Position numbers and translations under genes: made by a program. The notes beneath the pieces are model-generated. The model worked only from the letters and a program-made list of their open reading frames with translations. It searched no databases and was not told the origin of the DNA. From Neobacillus pocheonensis (GTDB lineage Bacteria; Bacillota; Bacilli; Bacillales; Cytobacillaceae), in contig JAMQCR010000002.1 in the NCBI GenBank assembly GCA_023702235.1, positions 1-64,000 of the forward strand: 64,000 nt of DNA, written 5' to 3'. Each line of letters opens with the position of its first letter. Within the stretch, counting starts at the first letter, position 1. Positions 11,067-19,246 of the stretch are shown here, one piece after another.

Positions 11067-11728
11067 TACGCAGTCACCTCTTTGCCTTTATTGAAAGATT
11101 CAGCAATTTGGAAAGGTGCGTCCGTTTTCTGTTGAACTTCCTCAAGGGAGACTCCAGGGGATAGCTCAATAAGATGAAGTCCATCTTCCTTTACAGCGAA
11201 CACCGCCAAATCAGTAATAATTAAATCCACTATCCGTTCCGATGTGATCGGATAGGTTAATTCCTTGACGATTTTTGACTCCCCCTGGTTGTTTGTATGC
11301 ATTGTTGTTACGATTACCTTTTTGGAGCCTTCCAATAAATCCATCGCCCCGCCTACACCAAGAACACTTTTTCCTGGTACGGCCCAGTTGGCGATCCGCC
11401 CAATTGCATCGATTTGCAGCACACCAAGAATTGAAACGCTTACATGTCCTCCGCGAATCATCGCAAAAGAGGAAGCGCTATCAAAAAAGGATGACCCTTC
11501 CAAAACTGTGACAGGCAGTTTCCCTGCATTGACAAGATTTTGATCAATATGTTCTGGTTCAGGGGTAGGACCTACTCCAAGGATGCCGTTTTCTGAGTGT
11601 AAAAAAACTTTAATATCTGATGGAATATTATCAGCCACCAGCGTTGGAATCCCTATCCCCAAATTGACAATATCGCCATGCTTTAATTCCTTTGCCGCTC
11701 TTGCAGCAATGTATTTTTTCACGTTCAA
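11066..11728 (-). CDS. Acyl-CoA:3-oxoacid CoA-transferase subunit B
   Basis: An intact 220-residue beta subunit of a class I CoA-transferase, the counterpart of YodR in the B. subtilis kam cluster. The catalytic glutamate lies in HSENGILG, followed by the usual GKLPVTVLEG and GGAMDL segments. It follows subunit A by one base and overlaps the thiolase start by one base. The pair should move CoA between acyl-CoA and a beta-keto acid, here probably the acetylated keto acid made by transamination of beta-lysine. The acceptor is inferred. Confidence 0.92.
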   Translation of the reverse strand: MNVKKYIAARAAKELKHGDIVNLGIGIPTLVADNIPSDIKVFLHSENGILGVGPTPEPEHIDQNLVNAGKLPVTVLEGSSFFDSASSFAMIRGGHVSVSILGVLQIDAIGRIANWAVPGKSVLGVGGAMDLLEGSKKVIVTTMHTNNQGESKIVKELTYPITSERIVDLIITDLAVFAVKEDGLHLIELSPGVSLEEVQQKTDAPFQIAESFNKGKEVTA

Positions 11729-11729
11729 G

Positions 11730-12386
11730 CTAGTTCCCTTCCTTCACAACGATATAATCAACGAATAAATGAGGGGTTACAATTTCTTCAGGAGAAATTT
11801 GTCCTACCTCCACAATCTCGTCCACCTCTGCAATAACCACATCCGCTGCTGTTGCCATCATCGGATTGAAGTTTCTTGCCGATTTGTTGTATATAAGATT
11901 TCCTAATTGATCCGCTTTTTTCGCTTTAATTAAAGCAAAATTGGCTTTAAGGGGCTCTTGGAACACATATTTTTTACCGTTAAGGGTACGCTCTTCTTTG
12001 TTTTCGGCAATTTTCGTTCCTACGCTGACCGGCGTATAAAACCCTCCCATTCCCGCACCGCCCGCTCGAATAGCTTCAGACATCGTTCCTTGAGGGAGAA
12101 GCTCCACTTCCAATTCTTTATCCTGATAGGCTTTAACCACCTCTGGGTTGGATGTAAAATACGAACCTATCGCTTTTTTTACTTGTTTTTGCCGTACTAA
12201 AACTCCAAGACCTCTGCCTGGTTCTCCAAGGTTATTACTAATAATCTCTAAGTCTTTCACTTCCGACTGAGCCAAAGTGGCTATTAAACTAAGCGGACTT
12301 CCTACAAGCCCAAATCCCCCTACCATAATTCGTGAGCCGCTTTTAACCTTTTTTACAGCTTCCTCGCATGTAATCAGCTTGCTCAT
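11730..12386 (-). CDS. Acyl-CoA:3-oxoacid CoA-transferase subunit A
   Basis: An intact 218-residue alpha subunit of a class I CoA-transferase, the counterpart of YodS. It has the glycine-rich VGGFGLVGSP loop and a RAGGAGMGGFYTPVSVGT segment typical of subunit A. It begins the run of tightly coupled genes going down to kamA. The leader is short, and an A/T-rich hairpin with a U-run (12443-12526) ends about 57 bases before the start, leaving little room for a promoter after it. Confidence 0.92.
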   Translation of the reverse strand: MSKLITCEEAVKKVKSGSRIMVGGFGLVGSPLSLIATLAQSEVKDLEIISNNLGEPGRGLGVLVRQKQVKKAIGSYFTSNPEVVKAYQDKELEVELLPQGTMSEAIRAGGAGMGGFYTPVSVGTKIAENKEERTLNGKKYVFQEPLKANFALIKAKKADQLGNLIYNKSARNFNPMMATAADVVIAEVDEIVEVGQISPEEIVTPHLFVDYIVVKEGN

Positions 12387-12442
12387 CTTTTTTTCCTTCC
12401 TCTCTATCGACTTTTTTGGGTATTAACAGTTCGGAAAAAATA

Positions 12443-12526
12443 AAAACCGAGCAAAACACAAATCCTCTATAAAGAATGTCGTTATAACGAACATTCCTTA
12501 CAAAGAATCCATGTCTGCTCGGTTTT
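12443..12526 (-). terminator. Stem-loop with U-run upstream of CoA-transferase A, enclosing a palindrome
   Basis: Read on the minus strand, AAAACCGAGCA pairs with TGCTCGGTTTT across a 62-base loop, followed by TTTTTATTTTTT. The loop carries a second palindrome at 12474-12496, with CGTTATAACG at its centre and GAATGT/ACATTC arms that miss one base of perfect symmetry. It may simply terminate the DUF3870 transcript. The small gap to the next start suggests attenuation or an operator inside the loop. Confidence 0.6.
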
Positions 12527-12575
12527 AATAAGACCATGGGAAGAGGTCATCTCCCCACTTTATTATAACCAAACG

Positions 12576-12905
12576 TTATGTATTCATTTGCTTCACGTTT
12601 TCCCAGTAACGTTGAACTGCAGCTTGAAGAGCCACAATGATCGCTTGCTGGGATGGAGCAAAATAAAAGCTTTGAATTCGTTCAATCAACGGCTCAATCC
12701 CGTCTTGAAGACAGTAGCCTATCAGCAGTTTTTGAAAATAATTTTTCGTTAGTTCTGTTACGAATGTGAATTCGGCGCCGATAATTTTATGTTCTATCAG
12801 ATCCACTTCGAGTACAATTCCCGCATGCTTATACATTTCATACATGGAAGTTCCCTGTGGAGCTTTTGCATATCCTGTAACAATCACTGTTTCCAGTGTT
12901 TGCAT
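12576..12905 (-). CDS. DUF3870 domain-containing protein
   Basis: About 109 residues. The core VIVTGYAKAPQGTSMYEMYK and the later GIEPLIERI stretch match the DUF3870 family, whose function is unknown and which often lies in catabolic loci. The start is set at ATG 12905, with AAAGGTGG about ten bases upstream; the longer reading frame above it covers the promoter. A strong sigma-A type promoter (12958-12986) is placed correctly for this gene. It heads the CoA-transferase/thiolase/kam run, separated from it by a terminator-like hairpin. Confidence 0.85.
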   Translation of the reverse strand: MQTLETVIVTGYAKAPQGTSMYEMYKHAGIVLEVDLIEHKIIGAEFTFVTELTKNYFQKLLIGYCLQDGIEPLIERIQSFYFAPSQQAIIVALQAAVQRYWENVKQMNT

Positions 12906-12957
12906 GCCCCTAAACCACCTTTCAAAAACCAAGTGATCATTTTCTTTTTCTAACACG

Positions 12958-12986
12958 AGTATATGGGTCAGAAAAAACAATGTCAA
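12958..12986 (-). promoter_or_regulatory. Sigma-A promoter of the DUF3870/kam unit
   Basis: On the minus strand TTGACA (12981-12986) and TATACT (12958-12963) are separated by exactly 17 bases. This is a near-consensus sigma-A promoter about 50 bases ahead of the DUF3870 start codon. Confidence 0.8.
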
Positions 12987-13011
12987 TATAAATACTCTAA
13001 ATTTTTCAAAA

Positions 13012-13047
13012 TATTAAAGCGTTTTCATTAATAAGTAAGCGCTTATG
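13012..13047 (-). promoter_or_regulatory. Two CcpA-like (cre) sites
   Basis: TGAAAACGCTTTAA (minus strand, 13014-13027) matches the cre consensus except one base. AGTAAGCGCTTATG (13034-13047) contains the perfect TAAGCGCTTA palindrome. Both lie upstream of the sigma-A promoter. Carbon catabolite control of the kam locus is inferred; the upstream position leaves the sign of control open. Confidence 0.55.
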
Positions 13048-13195
13048 ATTATTTTATAGAACTATAACATTTTATATATAAATTATTCTCCCTTACATGT
13101 CAAAATCTTTCTAGAAAGATAAGAATTTTTTTTATAGGAAAAACGGAGGTGCCTTTATACGTTTTCTAGTCTCAATACATCACAATGCAACCATG

Positions 13196-13788
13196 CTATA
13201 CAGGTTGTTCGATCTTCGCTTTTTTCACCATTTCGATAAAATAAGCTGTCAATCGATGGTCATCTGTTAATTCTGGATGAAATGAGCAACCGAGGTACTG
13301 ACCTTCTCTTGCTGCCACAATGCGGCCGTTATGCTTGGCCAACACTTCAACATTCTCGCCTACTTCAACAATGTGGGGTGCACGAATGAACACAGCATTA
13401 AAATCTTCTGCTACATCCTTAATATCAAGATCCGCTTCAAAGCTTTCACGCTGACGCCCAAATGAATTGCGCTCTACAGTTACGTCCATTGCTCCGATAT
13501 ATGTGGATCATCATAGCCGACAATATTCTTTGCCATTATAATTAAGCCAGCACAAGTCCCAAACATCGGCTTTCCTTCTGTAGCAAACTGTTTTAGCTCT
13601 TCCATGAAATCGTATTTATCTATTAATCGGCGCATCGTTGTACTTTCTCCACCAGGAAGAATTAGCCCATCGACTTCTCGAAGCTGTTCTTTCGTTTTAA
13701 TAACAACAGCCTCTGCTCCAGCTTCTTCGATCGAACAAACATGTTCACGTACAGCCCCTTGTAATGCTAGTACTCCAACCTTAAGCAT
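13196..13788 (-). pseudogene. pdxT: PdxT, glutaminase subunit of PLP synthase (frameshifted as read)
   Basis: Class I glutamine amidotransferase supplying ammonia to PdxS. The nucleophile cysteine is in GTCAGLI and the catalytic histidine in CSFHPELT. A two-base AT expansion in CATATATC (expected CATATC) near 13497 shifts the frame. Repaired, it is 196 residues, the B. subtilis PdxT length. It lies 12 bases after pdxS with AAGGAG before the ATG. PdxT is needed for vitamin B6 synthesis from glutamine, so a real null would be surprising unless a second copy exists elsewhere. Confidence 0.92.
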
Positions 13789-13800
13789 TAGAAAAACTCC

Positions 13801-14724
13801 TTACCAACCACGATCCTGCATACGTGCTTCAGGAGACAGAGTTGAAATTTCAATACCTTTCATTGCAATTCCAAGATTTTTTGAAATCTCTGCAATTAGT
13901 TTATAGTCCTGGTAGTGGGTTGTTGCTTCAACGATTGCTCTAGCGAATCTTGCTGGGTTATCAGATTTGAAGATTCCTGAACCAACAAATACTCCATCAG
14001 CACCTAACTGCATCATAAGTGCAGCATCAGCAGGCGTTGCTACTCCACCAGCTGCAAAGTTTACTACAGGTAGGCGTCCATGATGCTTAATCTCAAGAAG
14101 AAGTTCATATGGAGCTCCAAGTAGCTTAGCCTCTGTCATCAATTCATCTTCATTCATTTTAACGACTTTACGTACTTGTGCATTTACCTTACGGATATGA
14201 CGAACAGCTTCAACAATATTACCAGTTCCCGGCTCTCCTTTTGTACGAAGCATGGATGCACCTTCACCAATACGGCGTGCTGCCTCGCCAAGATCACGGC
14301 AACCACAAACAAATGGAACAGTGTAATCTTTTTTATTTAGATGGTACTCTTCATCTGCTGGTGTTAAAACTTCACTCTCATCAATATAATCAACGCCCAT
14401 TGCTTCAAGAACTCGGGCTTCTACGATGTGTCCGATACGTGCTTTTGCCATAACTGGAATGGAAACCGCATTCATAACTTCTTCAGTAATTCGTGGATCT
14501 GCCATTCTTGCTACTCCGCCAGTTGCACGGATATCAGAAGGAACGCGCTCTAATGCCATTACAGCTACCGCTCCTGCTTCCTCTGCTATTTTTGCTTGCT
14601 CAGCATTCACAACGTCCATAATGACGCCGCCCTTTTGCATTTCAGCCATGCCTCTTTTTACACGATCCGTACCTGTTTTCATTGTTCTTTTCAATTCATT
14701 TGTGTTGTTTTCTTGTAAATGCAT
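13801..14724 (-). CDS. pdxS: PdxS, pyridoxal 5'-phosphate synthase lyase subunit
   Basis: An intact 307-residue PdxS, making PLP from ribose 5-phosphate, glyceraldehyde 3-phosphate and ammonia. The family core is highly conserved, including [31 protein letters not shown] and the [11 protein letters not shown] loop. It is about 13 residues longer at the N-terminus than the usual 294-residue protein; ATG 14724 is chosen because AAAGGAG lies seven bases before it, while ATG 14682, which gives the usual length, has no site. It sits at the head of a locus with three PLP enzymes (KamA and two aminotransferases) and behind a sigma-54 promoter rather than in the common dacA-pdxST-serS order. Confidence 0.95.
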   Translation of the reverse strand: MHLQENNTNELKRTMKTGTDRVKRGMAEMQKGGVIMDVVNAEQAKIAEEAGAVAVMALERVPSDIRATGGVARMADPRITEEVMNAVSIPVMAKARIGHIVEARVLEAMGVDYIDESEVLTPADEEYHLNKKDYTVPFVCGCRDLGEAARRIGEGASMLRTKGEPGTGNIVEAVRHIRKVNAQVRKVVKMNEDELMTEAKLLGAPYELLLEIKHHGRLPVVNFAAGGVATPADAALMMQLGADGVFVGSGIFKSDNPARFARAIVEATTHYQDYKLIAEISKNLGIAMKGIEISTLSPEARMQDRGW

Positions 14725-14902
14725 AGAATTTCTCCTTTCATCCCCTTAAAAAATGTATACGTTTCCATTTTGTTCCGAAAATAGTGATAAAAATTGCAAA
14801 AAGAGAGGCTTCACATTCCTTTCAAATTTGGATGATAACACGTTAAAGGTAATTTACATCAACCATATTTTCAAAATTATCACTATTTTCATTTTATAAA
14901 CT

Positions 14903-14919
14903 TGCAATTTCTGTGCCAA
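14903..14919 (-). promoter_or_regulatory. Sigma-54 promoter upstream of pdxST
   Basis: On the minus strand the sequence reads TTGGCACAGAAATTGCA, matching the -24/-12 consensus TGGCAC-N5-TTGCA completely. It points at pdxS, giving a leader of about 165 bases. A decayed sigma-54 activator lies just upstream on the other strand, supporting real sigma-54 control. Confidence 0.8.
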
Positions 14920-14988
14920 TATTAAAAACGCCTATTTGTGAACTTTTTGTGAGAACAATATGCCGAAATTCTTTGCACTATCCTTATT

Positions 14989-15011
14989 TTTTTGCACTTT
15001 TACTGCAAAAA
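14989..15011. promoter_or_regulatory. Palindrome, candidate activator site for the sigma-54 promoter
   Basis: TTTTTGCA and TGCAAAAA flank a seven-base spacer, about 80 bases upstream of the sigma-54 promoter, the usual distance for an enhancer-binding protein. A half-site (TTTGCA) also occurs near 14972. Confidence 0.5.
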
Positions 15012-15037
15012 GAATCTTTCCGAAACGGTGGACACAT

Positions 15038-15242
15038 TTATTAGAGAAAATGGTGAGGCTCCAGTTCCATTAAAGAACCAAATGGAGCGATTTAATAATC
15101 CTATATTGAACATGTTCTCCAAAAAAACGATTTAAATATTTCACGTACTGCTAGTTTACTAGTTTTAAGCCGACAAAGCCTCCAGTATAGAATGAAAAAA
15201 CTTAACATTTCAAACGGAAAAATATTGCAAGTTGAAATATAA
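15038..15242 (+). pseudogene. Remnant of a sigma-54-dependent activator (Fis-type HTH end)
   Basis: The plus strand encodes the C-terminal Fis-type helix-turn-helix of a RocR/BkdR-like activator: IEHVLQKNDLNISRTASLL followed by SRQSLQYRMKKLNIS, then a stop at 15240. A short preceding piece in another frame (PLKNQMERFNNP) belongs to the linker. The AAA+ and sensor domains are absent. In B. thuringiensis the kam locus is, as I recall, activated by a sigma-54 activator (KamR); this may be what is left of its equivalent. An active copy would have to lie elsewhere. Confidence 0.7.
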
Positions 15243-15630
15243 GAAAAACCGGGTAGAAACCGTAAAAGAGCGGTTGAGAATAATAGGAGCCGGTAAAGGT
15301 AAAAGCATATTAGAATGTGCAATATTCTTAACTAAATGCCCTTTAACTTAATAACCATTATTTCAAATATCACAAATCTTTACATTCACTTATTCCAGAA
15401 TATGGCCGATTGTTGAATACGATGACTGGAGTTTTTAACTTTATTATCATAAAACAGTTAATATCAAAAATTAATCGCTGCTTTTTATAAAGTAGACTTT
15501 TCTATGCAATTACCGTAACAAAAACGTTCGTTTCTGTTACCCGGTGTAAAAACAAATATTCTGTCTACCAATCTCTCATAAATTACGTAACAAAATATGT
15601 AACAAAATATCGTTTTATATGGAGGAATTT
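15243..15630. other. Gene-free stretch
   Basis: A/T-rich sequence with no credible start or ribosome site and no recognisable domain between the activator remnant and the resolvase remnant. Confidence 0.5.
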
Positions 15631-15834
15631 TTACCGATATAGAGCATACTTAATCTTTTCCTCATCAGCTTTTGGTCTTCCAGGAAGTTTGCCTCGTTTT
15701 TTTGCTTTCCTGCTCTTCTTAGCGCCAGTATACTTCTCTTGTATTAGCATTTCATATCCTGCCTTCTTTAGCATTTCAAGCTGTATGAAAAGTTCTTGTT
15801 GATTTATGCTTGCTTTAACATATGCTATTCTCAT
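15631..15834 (-). pseudogene. Serine recombinase (resolvase) with internal deletion
   Basis: 67 residues join the first about 43 residues of a resolvase (MRIAYVKASINQQ, with the catalytic serine after KA) to its C-terminal GRPKADEEKIKYAL hinge. The middle of the catalytic domain and the end of the DNA-binding helix-turn-helix are missing. A normal resolvase has about 190 residues, so this is a collapsed remnant marking an old mobile-element boundary. Confidence 0.7.
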
Positions 15835-15995
15835 GGTGAATTACATCACCTTTTACCATATAATGTTACAATAAGCATTTCATAGTAGTGATTTTTGATA
15901 ATATAGAAATATTGTTATATCAACCTCTTTTCGTAAAAACAACAAAAATATGTAAATTTATTGTATAATAGGGGTACTTAAAATTCCAATTAAAG

Positions 15996-16030
15996 TAAAA
16001 AACTCCAATACCCTTTCCAGGATTGGAGTT
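15996..16030 (-). terminator. Intrinsic terminator of the AbrB gene
   Basis: On the minus strand AACTCCAAT pairs with ATTGGAGTT, followed by a T-run, six bases after the abrB-like stop codon. Confidence 0.8.
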
Positions 16031-16035
16031 CTTCA

Positions 16036-16320
16036 TTATTTCGCTAATTCAAATGATTGTTGAATCTCTTGTATTAATTTTTCTGCACCTTCGCGAGAAA
16101 GGATTAATTTACTCTCAGCAAGAGTTAGATTATTATCAGAAACTTCAACAGTCAAGACGCAGGCATTATTAGGACTATATTTCTTCAAAATAATTTGTTC
16201 TCCCTCAACAAAAATTTCTACAGGATCTTTCAGATCGATTTCTAGGGCTCTTCGTAGCTCAATCGGTATAACAATTCTTCCTAATTCATCAACTTTACGG
16301 ACAATTCCAGTACTTTTCAT
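16036..16320 (-). CDS. AbrB family transition-state regulator
   Basis: 94 residues, the same length as B. subtilis AbrB and nearly identical in the N-terminal swapped-hairpin DNA-binding domain (MKSTGIVRKVDELGRIVIPI). The C-terminal part (GAEKLIQEIQQ) is the dimerisation region. AGGAGG precedes the ATG. AbrB proteins repress post-exponential genes. Given the mobile surroundings this is probably an extra AbrB/Abh paralogue rather than the core copy, which is a judgement from context. Confidence 0.9.
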   Translation of the reverse strand: MKSTGIVRKVDELGRIVIPIELRRALEIDLKDPVEIFVEGEQIILKKYSPNNACVLTVEVSDNNLTLAESKLILSREGAEKLIQEIQQSFELAK

Positions 16321-16470
16321 TAGTTAATTTCCTCCTACAAAACTTTAAAAAAGTTCATATTCCTCATTCAAAATACCCTCTCAAATAATACACCTTTAAA
16401 ATTACCAAAACCATAATTTCCACAAAAATTAATATTTGTTGAATTATGGTTAATTCTATAAACCATTCCA

Positions 16471-16686
16471 TCATTGCTTTCCGGCTCTATTAGTTGTACT
16501 TAGTAAAGCTGAACTTCCTTCTGTTTCATAGCCGTTAGGTTCATTAATTTGGGACATCGACTTTCTCACATCCTCAACTTTCCATTCACCATCGACTTTA
16601 CGCAATCCGACTAAATACCAATCTTCTGTTGATGATGTTTTTCCATCAACAGACTTTGCTTCCCCTCTTACTATTAAAATAGAGAA
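16471..16686 (-). pseudogene. C-terminal remnant of an uncharacterised protein
   Basis: An open minus-strand frame of 71 codons without a start, ending in TGA. It reads as the end of a folded protein with EDWYLVGLRKVDGEWKVEDV, which resembles NTF2-like domains of secreted or conjugation proteins. The frame breaks off beside a perfect 15-base inverted repeat at 16701-16734, suggesting truncation by a mobile element. Confidence 0.5.
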
Positions 16687-16700
16687 CTTGGGCTTTTTTT

Positions 16701-16734
16701 GTTATTCTATTAAAGCGCCCTTTAATAGAATAAC
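16701..16734. repeat. Perfect 15-base inverted repeat
   Basis: GTTATTCTATTAAAG and CTTTAATAGAATAAC flank the four-base loop CGCC. It sits exactly where the neighbouring coding remnant ends. It could be a mobile-element end-to-end junction or a terminator; neither side has a U-run directly after the stem. Confidence 0.65.
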
Positions 16735-16948
16735 ATTACATGGATTTGCCAACATCAACAAGAGCAAAAAAGAAAAATCCTGTTTTAATTTAATCAAACT
16801 CCCTTCCAAACTATCAATCTTTTTTAAAAATTATCAATCTTAATTTGAAACCCACAACAATACCTAAATACATAATATTCCCTATACGACCTCTATATAA
16901 GTAATTTAAGAGGATTCAATCAGGTGCTCTGCCTCTTTGTCCGAATTA

Positions 16949-17172
16949 TCATTGGGCCTTTTTGTCATTTTTGATGTTTTCTAGATAATTCGCTAGAAAC
17001 TTTTCCGTAATTCGTGCTGGAACATATCCTATCCGCGACCAAATAATATTTTCCACAATAAATGCCTTTTTTGTGAAGTACATGTAATCTTGGCTGATTC
17101 CTTTTCAGCTTCCTTAAAGTCATCGATGCCAGCATCTCTAGCACGGTGAAACACATGCAAATGATGATACAT
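16949..17172 (-). pseudogene. Small hypothetical protein (frameshifted as read)
   Basis: Two frames join into about 74 residues: an N-terminal MYHHLHVFHRARDAGIDDF part and a C-terminal part with YVPARITEKFLANYLENI. Loss of one G near 17090 explains the break. No known domain was recognised. It follows the zinc-ribbon gene on the same strand. Confidence 0.45.
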
Positions 17173-17208
17173 GTCATTTCTCTCTTTCCGGATCATTTTA
17201 AGCAAATA

Positions 17209-17415
17209 CTACAGTTCAAAGGTGGATAATGTCATAATTTCCCGTGTGGTTTTATCTATATAGGCAGTCAAAACAAAATCACGAAATCGGACTTCTAGGC
17301 GTTCATGATTTTCTTTAATAATCCTGATATCAATCTTCATGCAGCAAAAATCACAATAGTAATACTGATGATCCATTCTTTCGATATGACTGCCGCAATA
17401 TGGACAAGTTTTCAA
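17209..17415 (-). CDS. Small zinc-ribbon protein
   Basis: 68 residues with CPYCG and CDFCC pairs spaced as in a zinc ribbon. Translation starts at TTG, preceded by AAAGGAGAGG. Typical of small proteins of plasmids and islands in Bacillaceae; function unknown. Confidence 0.65.
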   Translation of the reverse strand: MKTCPYCGSHIERMDHQYYYCDFCCMKIDIRIIKENHERLEVRFRDFVLTAYIDKTTREIMTLSTFEL

Positions 17416-17616
17416 TCAGATCCTCTCCTTTAATCCTGTTTTTTGAACATTCCACCCCAATGAGAAATCCATTGCTCCATTCGTTTTATGAACAGGTACA
17501 CCATGTCGAAAAAAGGCTGTTTTCCTTTATCTTTATTCTTTTTGTCTCTTAATCTTAAAGATTTTCAGCAAAGCCTCCGTCCCAAACATCTCCTTTTCCT
17601 CGAATCTCCTATCAAA

Positions 17617-17736
17617 GGTTTTAGGTTGCGTAGCAACCGTCAGGCAGGCTCGATGCCTGCTTTCATCAAGGAAAAAACGAATGTTTTTTTCCTCTATCCG
17701 TAAGCTTCACCGGCTTTAGAAACCAGCCGGTGTTGT
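17617..17736. repeat. Hairpin-rich repeat, element 2 copy A
   Basis: A run of hairpins (GGTTGC/GCAACC, AGGCA/TGCCT, a poly-A/poly-T pair, ACCGGC/GCCGGT) that recurs at 18866-18986. It lies at the 3' side of the minus-strand gene at 17776, so part of it may act as that gene's terminator. Confidence 0.6.
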
Positions 17737-17775
17737 CTGTCTTATATGGGTAAAATCAGCGTTTTATTTAGTTTA

Positions 17776-17973
17776 TCAAACCATTTCTATCACTTCTGTA
17801 TGAATAATGTTTTCAACACCCAGTTTACATTCTTTGATACTATCTAATTTGTAATGATCTTCAATATCAAAGTTTTTAGAAACCATTTTTTCTGCCTGTT
17901 CTTCGTTTTTAGCCACCACTATCGATACCCTTTGAAACCCTTTTGCAAAATAAATAACTTGAAAAACTTTCAT
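17776..17973 (-). CDS. Small hypothetical protein
   Basis: 65 residues, beginning MKVFQVIYFAKGFQ with an acidic C-terminus. AAAGGAG lies correctly before the ATG. No family recognised. It is enclosed between repeat element 2 (3' side) and structured element 1 (5' side, 93 bases from the start). Confidence 0.6.
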   Translation of the reverse strand: MKVFQVIYFAKGFQRVSIVVAKNEEQAEKMVSKNFDIEDHYKLDSIKECKLGVENIIHTEVIEMV

Positions 17974-18066
17974 ATTCTTTCACTCCTTTATTAGCACACA
18001 CTGGATTAAGTTCAACATGTTTGATCTATCCTTCCCCCGGCTATCAGCCGTGGGAAAAATACTTAA

Positions 18067-18540
18067 TTTTGCAAGTAGAACGAAAAACACGCATAGGCAA
18101 TGGGTCAAGGGCGCTCTTTGCTCAAAAAGTTTTTTGCTGTTGCGATAGCGCCTTTAAGCAAAAAAGTTTTTTGCCCCTTGACCGATTGACTAGCCTTCTT
18201 AGCTTCTAGCCGGAAAGGTTCGGGTTCCTACCGGCTGGAAGGTTAGAAGGCTTGCGCTGTTTTACGATTCGGAAGGCAAAAGGGAAAAATCAACAATAAA
18301 AGCAGCCGTTTCGGCTGCTCTCCTTTTGTCTTTTATTCTTTTGATCTTTCAATCTTTTTTCCGGTTTTCGGCTCGTTCGGTATGGCGGCGATAGCCGTAA
18401 GTGGAACAGGAACCTACGGAATGTAGGCGTAAGCCGTACAGTCCGTGGTTATCGGTCCATTTAATGCCGAAGCGACACGTACGGAATGACAGAAAGGGTG
18501 CTTTTTCCTTTTTGATCAGTCCGTAGTGCTGCCGCCCAAA
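18067..18540 (-). repeat. Structured about 475-bp element 1, copy A
   Basis: A near-identical copy occurs at 19795-20273. It contains a long stem (GGTCAAGGG with CCCTTGACC) enclosing a T/A-rich stem, a nested GCCTTCT/AGAAGGC and AGCCGG/CCGGCT stem, and AGCAGCCG/CGGCTGCT followed on the minus strand by TTTTATTG. No protein is convincing, although one minus frame (FGRQHYGL...) stays open in both copies for about 60 codons. Both copies end about 95 bases upstream of a minus-strand start codon. It is a candidate structured leader or non-coding RNA. Confidence 0.7.
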
Positions 18541-18679
18541 GTATTAAATTTCAATTTTTAAAGCTATAAAAAGTTTAAAAAAATTCTTCAAATATCATTT
18601 AATTTATCGCTCGTAATTGTGTATCAAGTATTAGGTTTTAAAGAAATCATTTTTAAAATCCAAAAAAGGGAAAAACAAT

Positions 18680-18970
18680 GTGAAATTTGAAATTACAAAA
18701 CAAGAAGGCAATATTGAAGTAAAATTGGAAGTAAAGGTATGGTTAATTAAATTATTGACTACAGTTGGTGCATCTTCAGGCATTCCTTATGTACTAAATC
18801 ACGTAATTAATGGAAAGAACCATTCGCCCTGGCAAGTGGTTTCCTTTCTTCCTCGAATAATCTTTCATAAGGTTGCCTCAGCAACCCTTCAAGCAGGCTC
18901 GATGCCTGCGTTATATAATCAAGAAAAAACGGATGTTTTTTATCCATTCGTGAACCAACATCGGCGCTGA
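18680..18970 (+). CDS. Small hypothetical protein, GTG start, possibly chimeric
   Basis: 96 residues from GTG. The first about 50 residues (MKFEITKQEGNIEVKLEVKV then a hydrophobic stretch) look like a real small protein. From about residue 55 the frame runs into repeat element 2, so the original C-terminus was probably replaced. Function unknown. Confidence 0.4.
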   Translation: MKFEITKQEGNIEVKLEVKVWLIKLLTTVGASSGIPYVLNHVINGKNHSPWQVVSFLPRIIFHKVASATLQAGSMPALYNQEKTDVFYPFVNQHRR

Positions 18971-18986
18971 TCCAGCCGATGTTTTT
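18866..18986. repeat. Hairpin-rich repeat, element 2 copy B
   Basis: Second copy of the hairpin run seen at 17617-17736, sharing GCAGGCTCGATGCCTGC. The last hairpin (ACATCGGC/GCCGATGT then TTTTTT) ends just before the stop codon side of the minus-strand gene at 18999. Confidence 0.6.
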
Positions 18987-18998
18987 TCTGTTTCATTT

Positions 18999-19190
18999 TT
19001 ACATTGATAAAATCATAGTATTTTTTGTGGGTTTATATTTTTCATTCATTGTCTCAAAAAATGGTAGGATATAGATTTTCTTAGGTTTACAACCATATTC
19101 AAATAAATGATATTCGATTTCATCTTTTAGACCTGCCTTTTCAATTGCTTTTGCCTCATCTTTATAAAAATCAGATACGATAATAATCAT
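18999..19190 (-). CDS. Small hypothetical protein
   Basis: 63 residues beginning MIIIVSDFYKDEAKAIEKAG, a basic C-terminal half and no recognised domain. GAAAGGGG precedes the ATG. It lies downstream of the broken radC on the same strand and may be cotranscribed with it. Confidence 0.55.
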   Translation of the reverse strand: MIIIVSDFYKDEAKAIEKAGLKDEIEYHLFEYGCKPKKIYILPFFETMNEKYKPTKNTMILSM

Positions 19191-19246
19191 GATAAATTTC
19201 CCCTTTCAAGCAAAAGGGAAAAATCCCCTTTGCTATTTTGGTATTT

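Noticed and set aside
17488..17703. Plus-strand reading frame of 71 codons
   Set aside because: No ribosome site, and most of it overlaps hairpin repeat element 2.
18067..18540. Protein encoded on the minus strand of structured element 1 (frame FGRQHYGL)
   Set aside because: Open in both copies but no start codon with a ribosome site, and copy differences do not favour synonymous positions.
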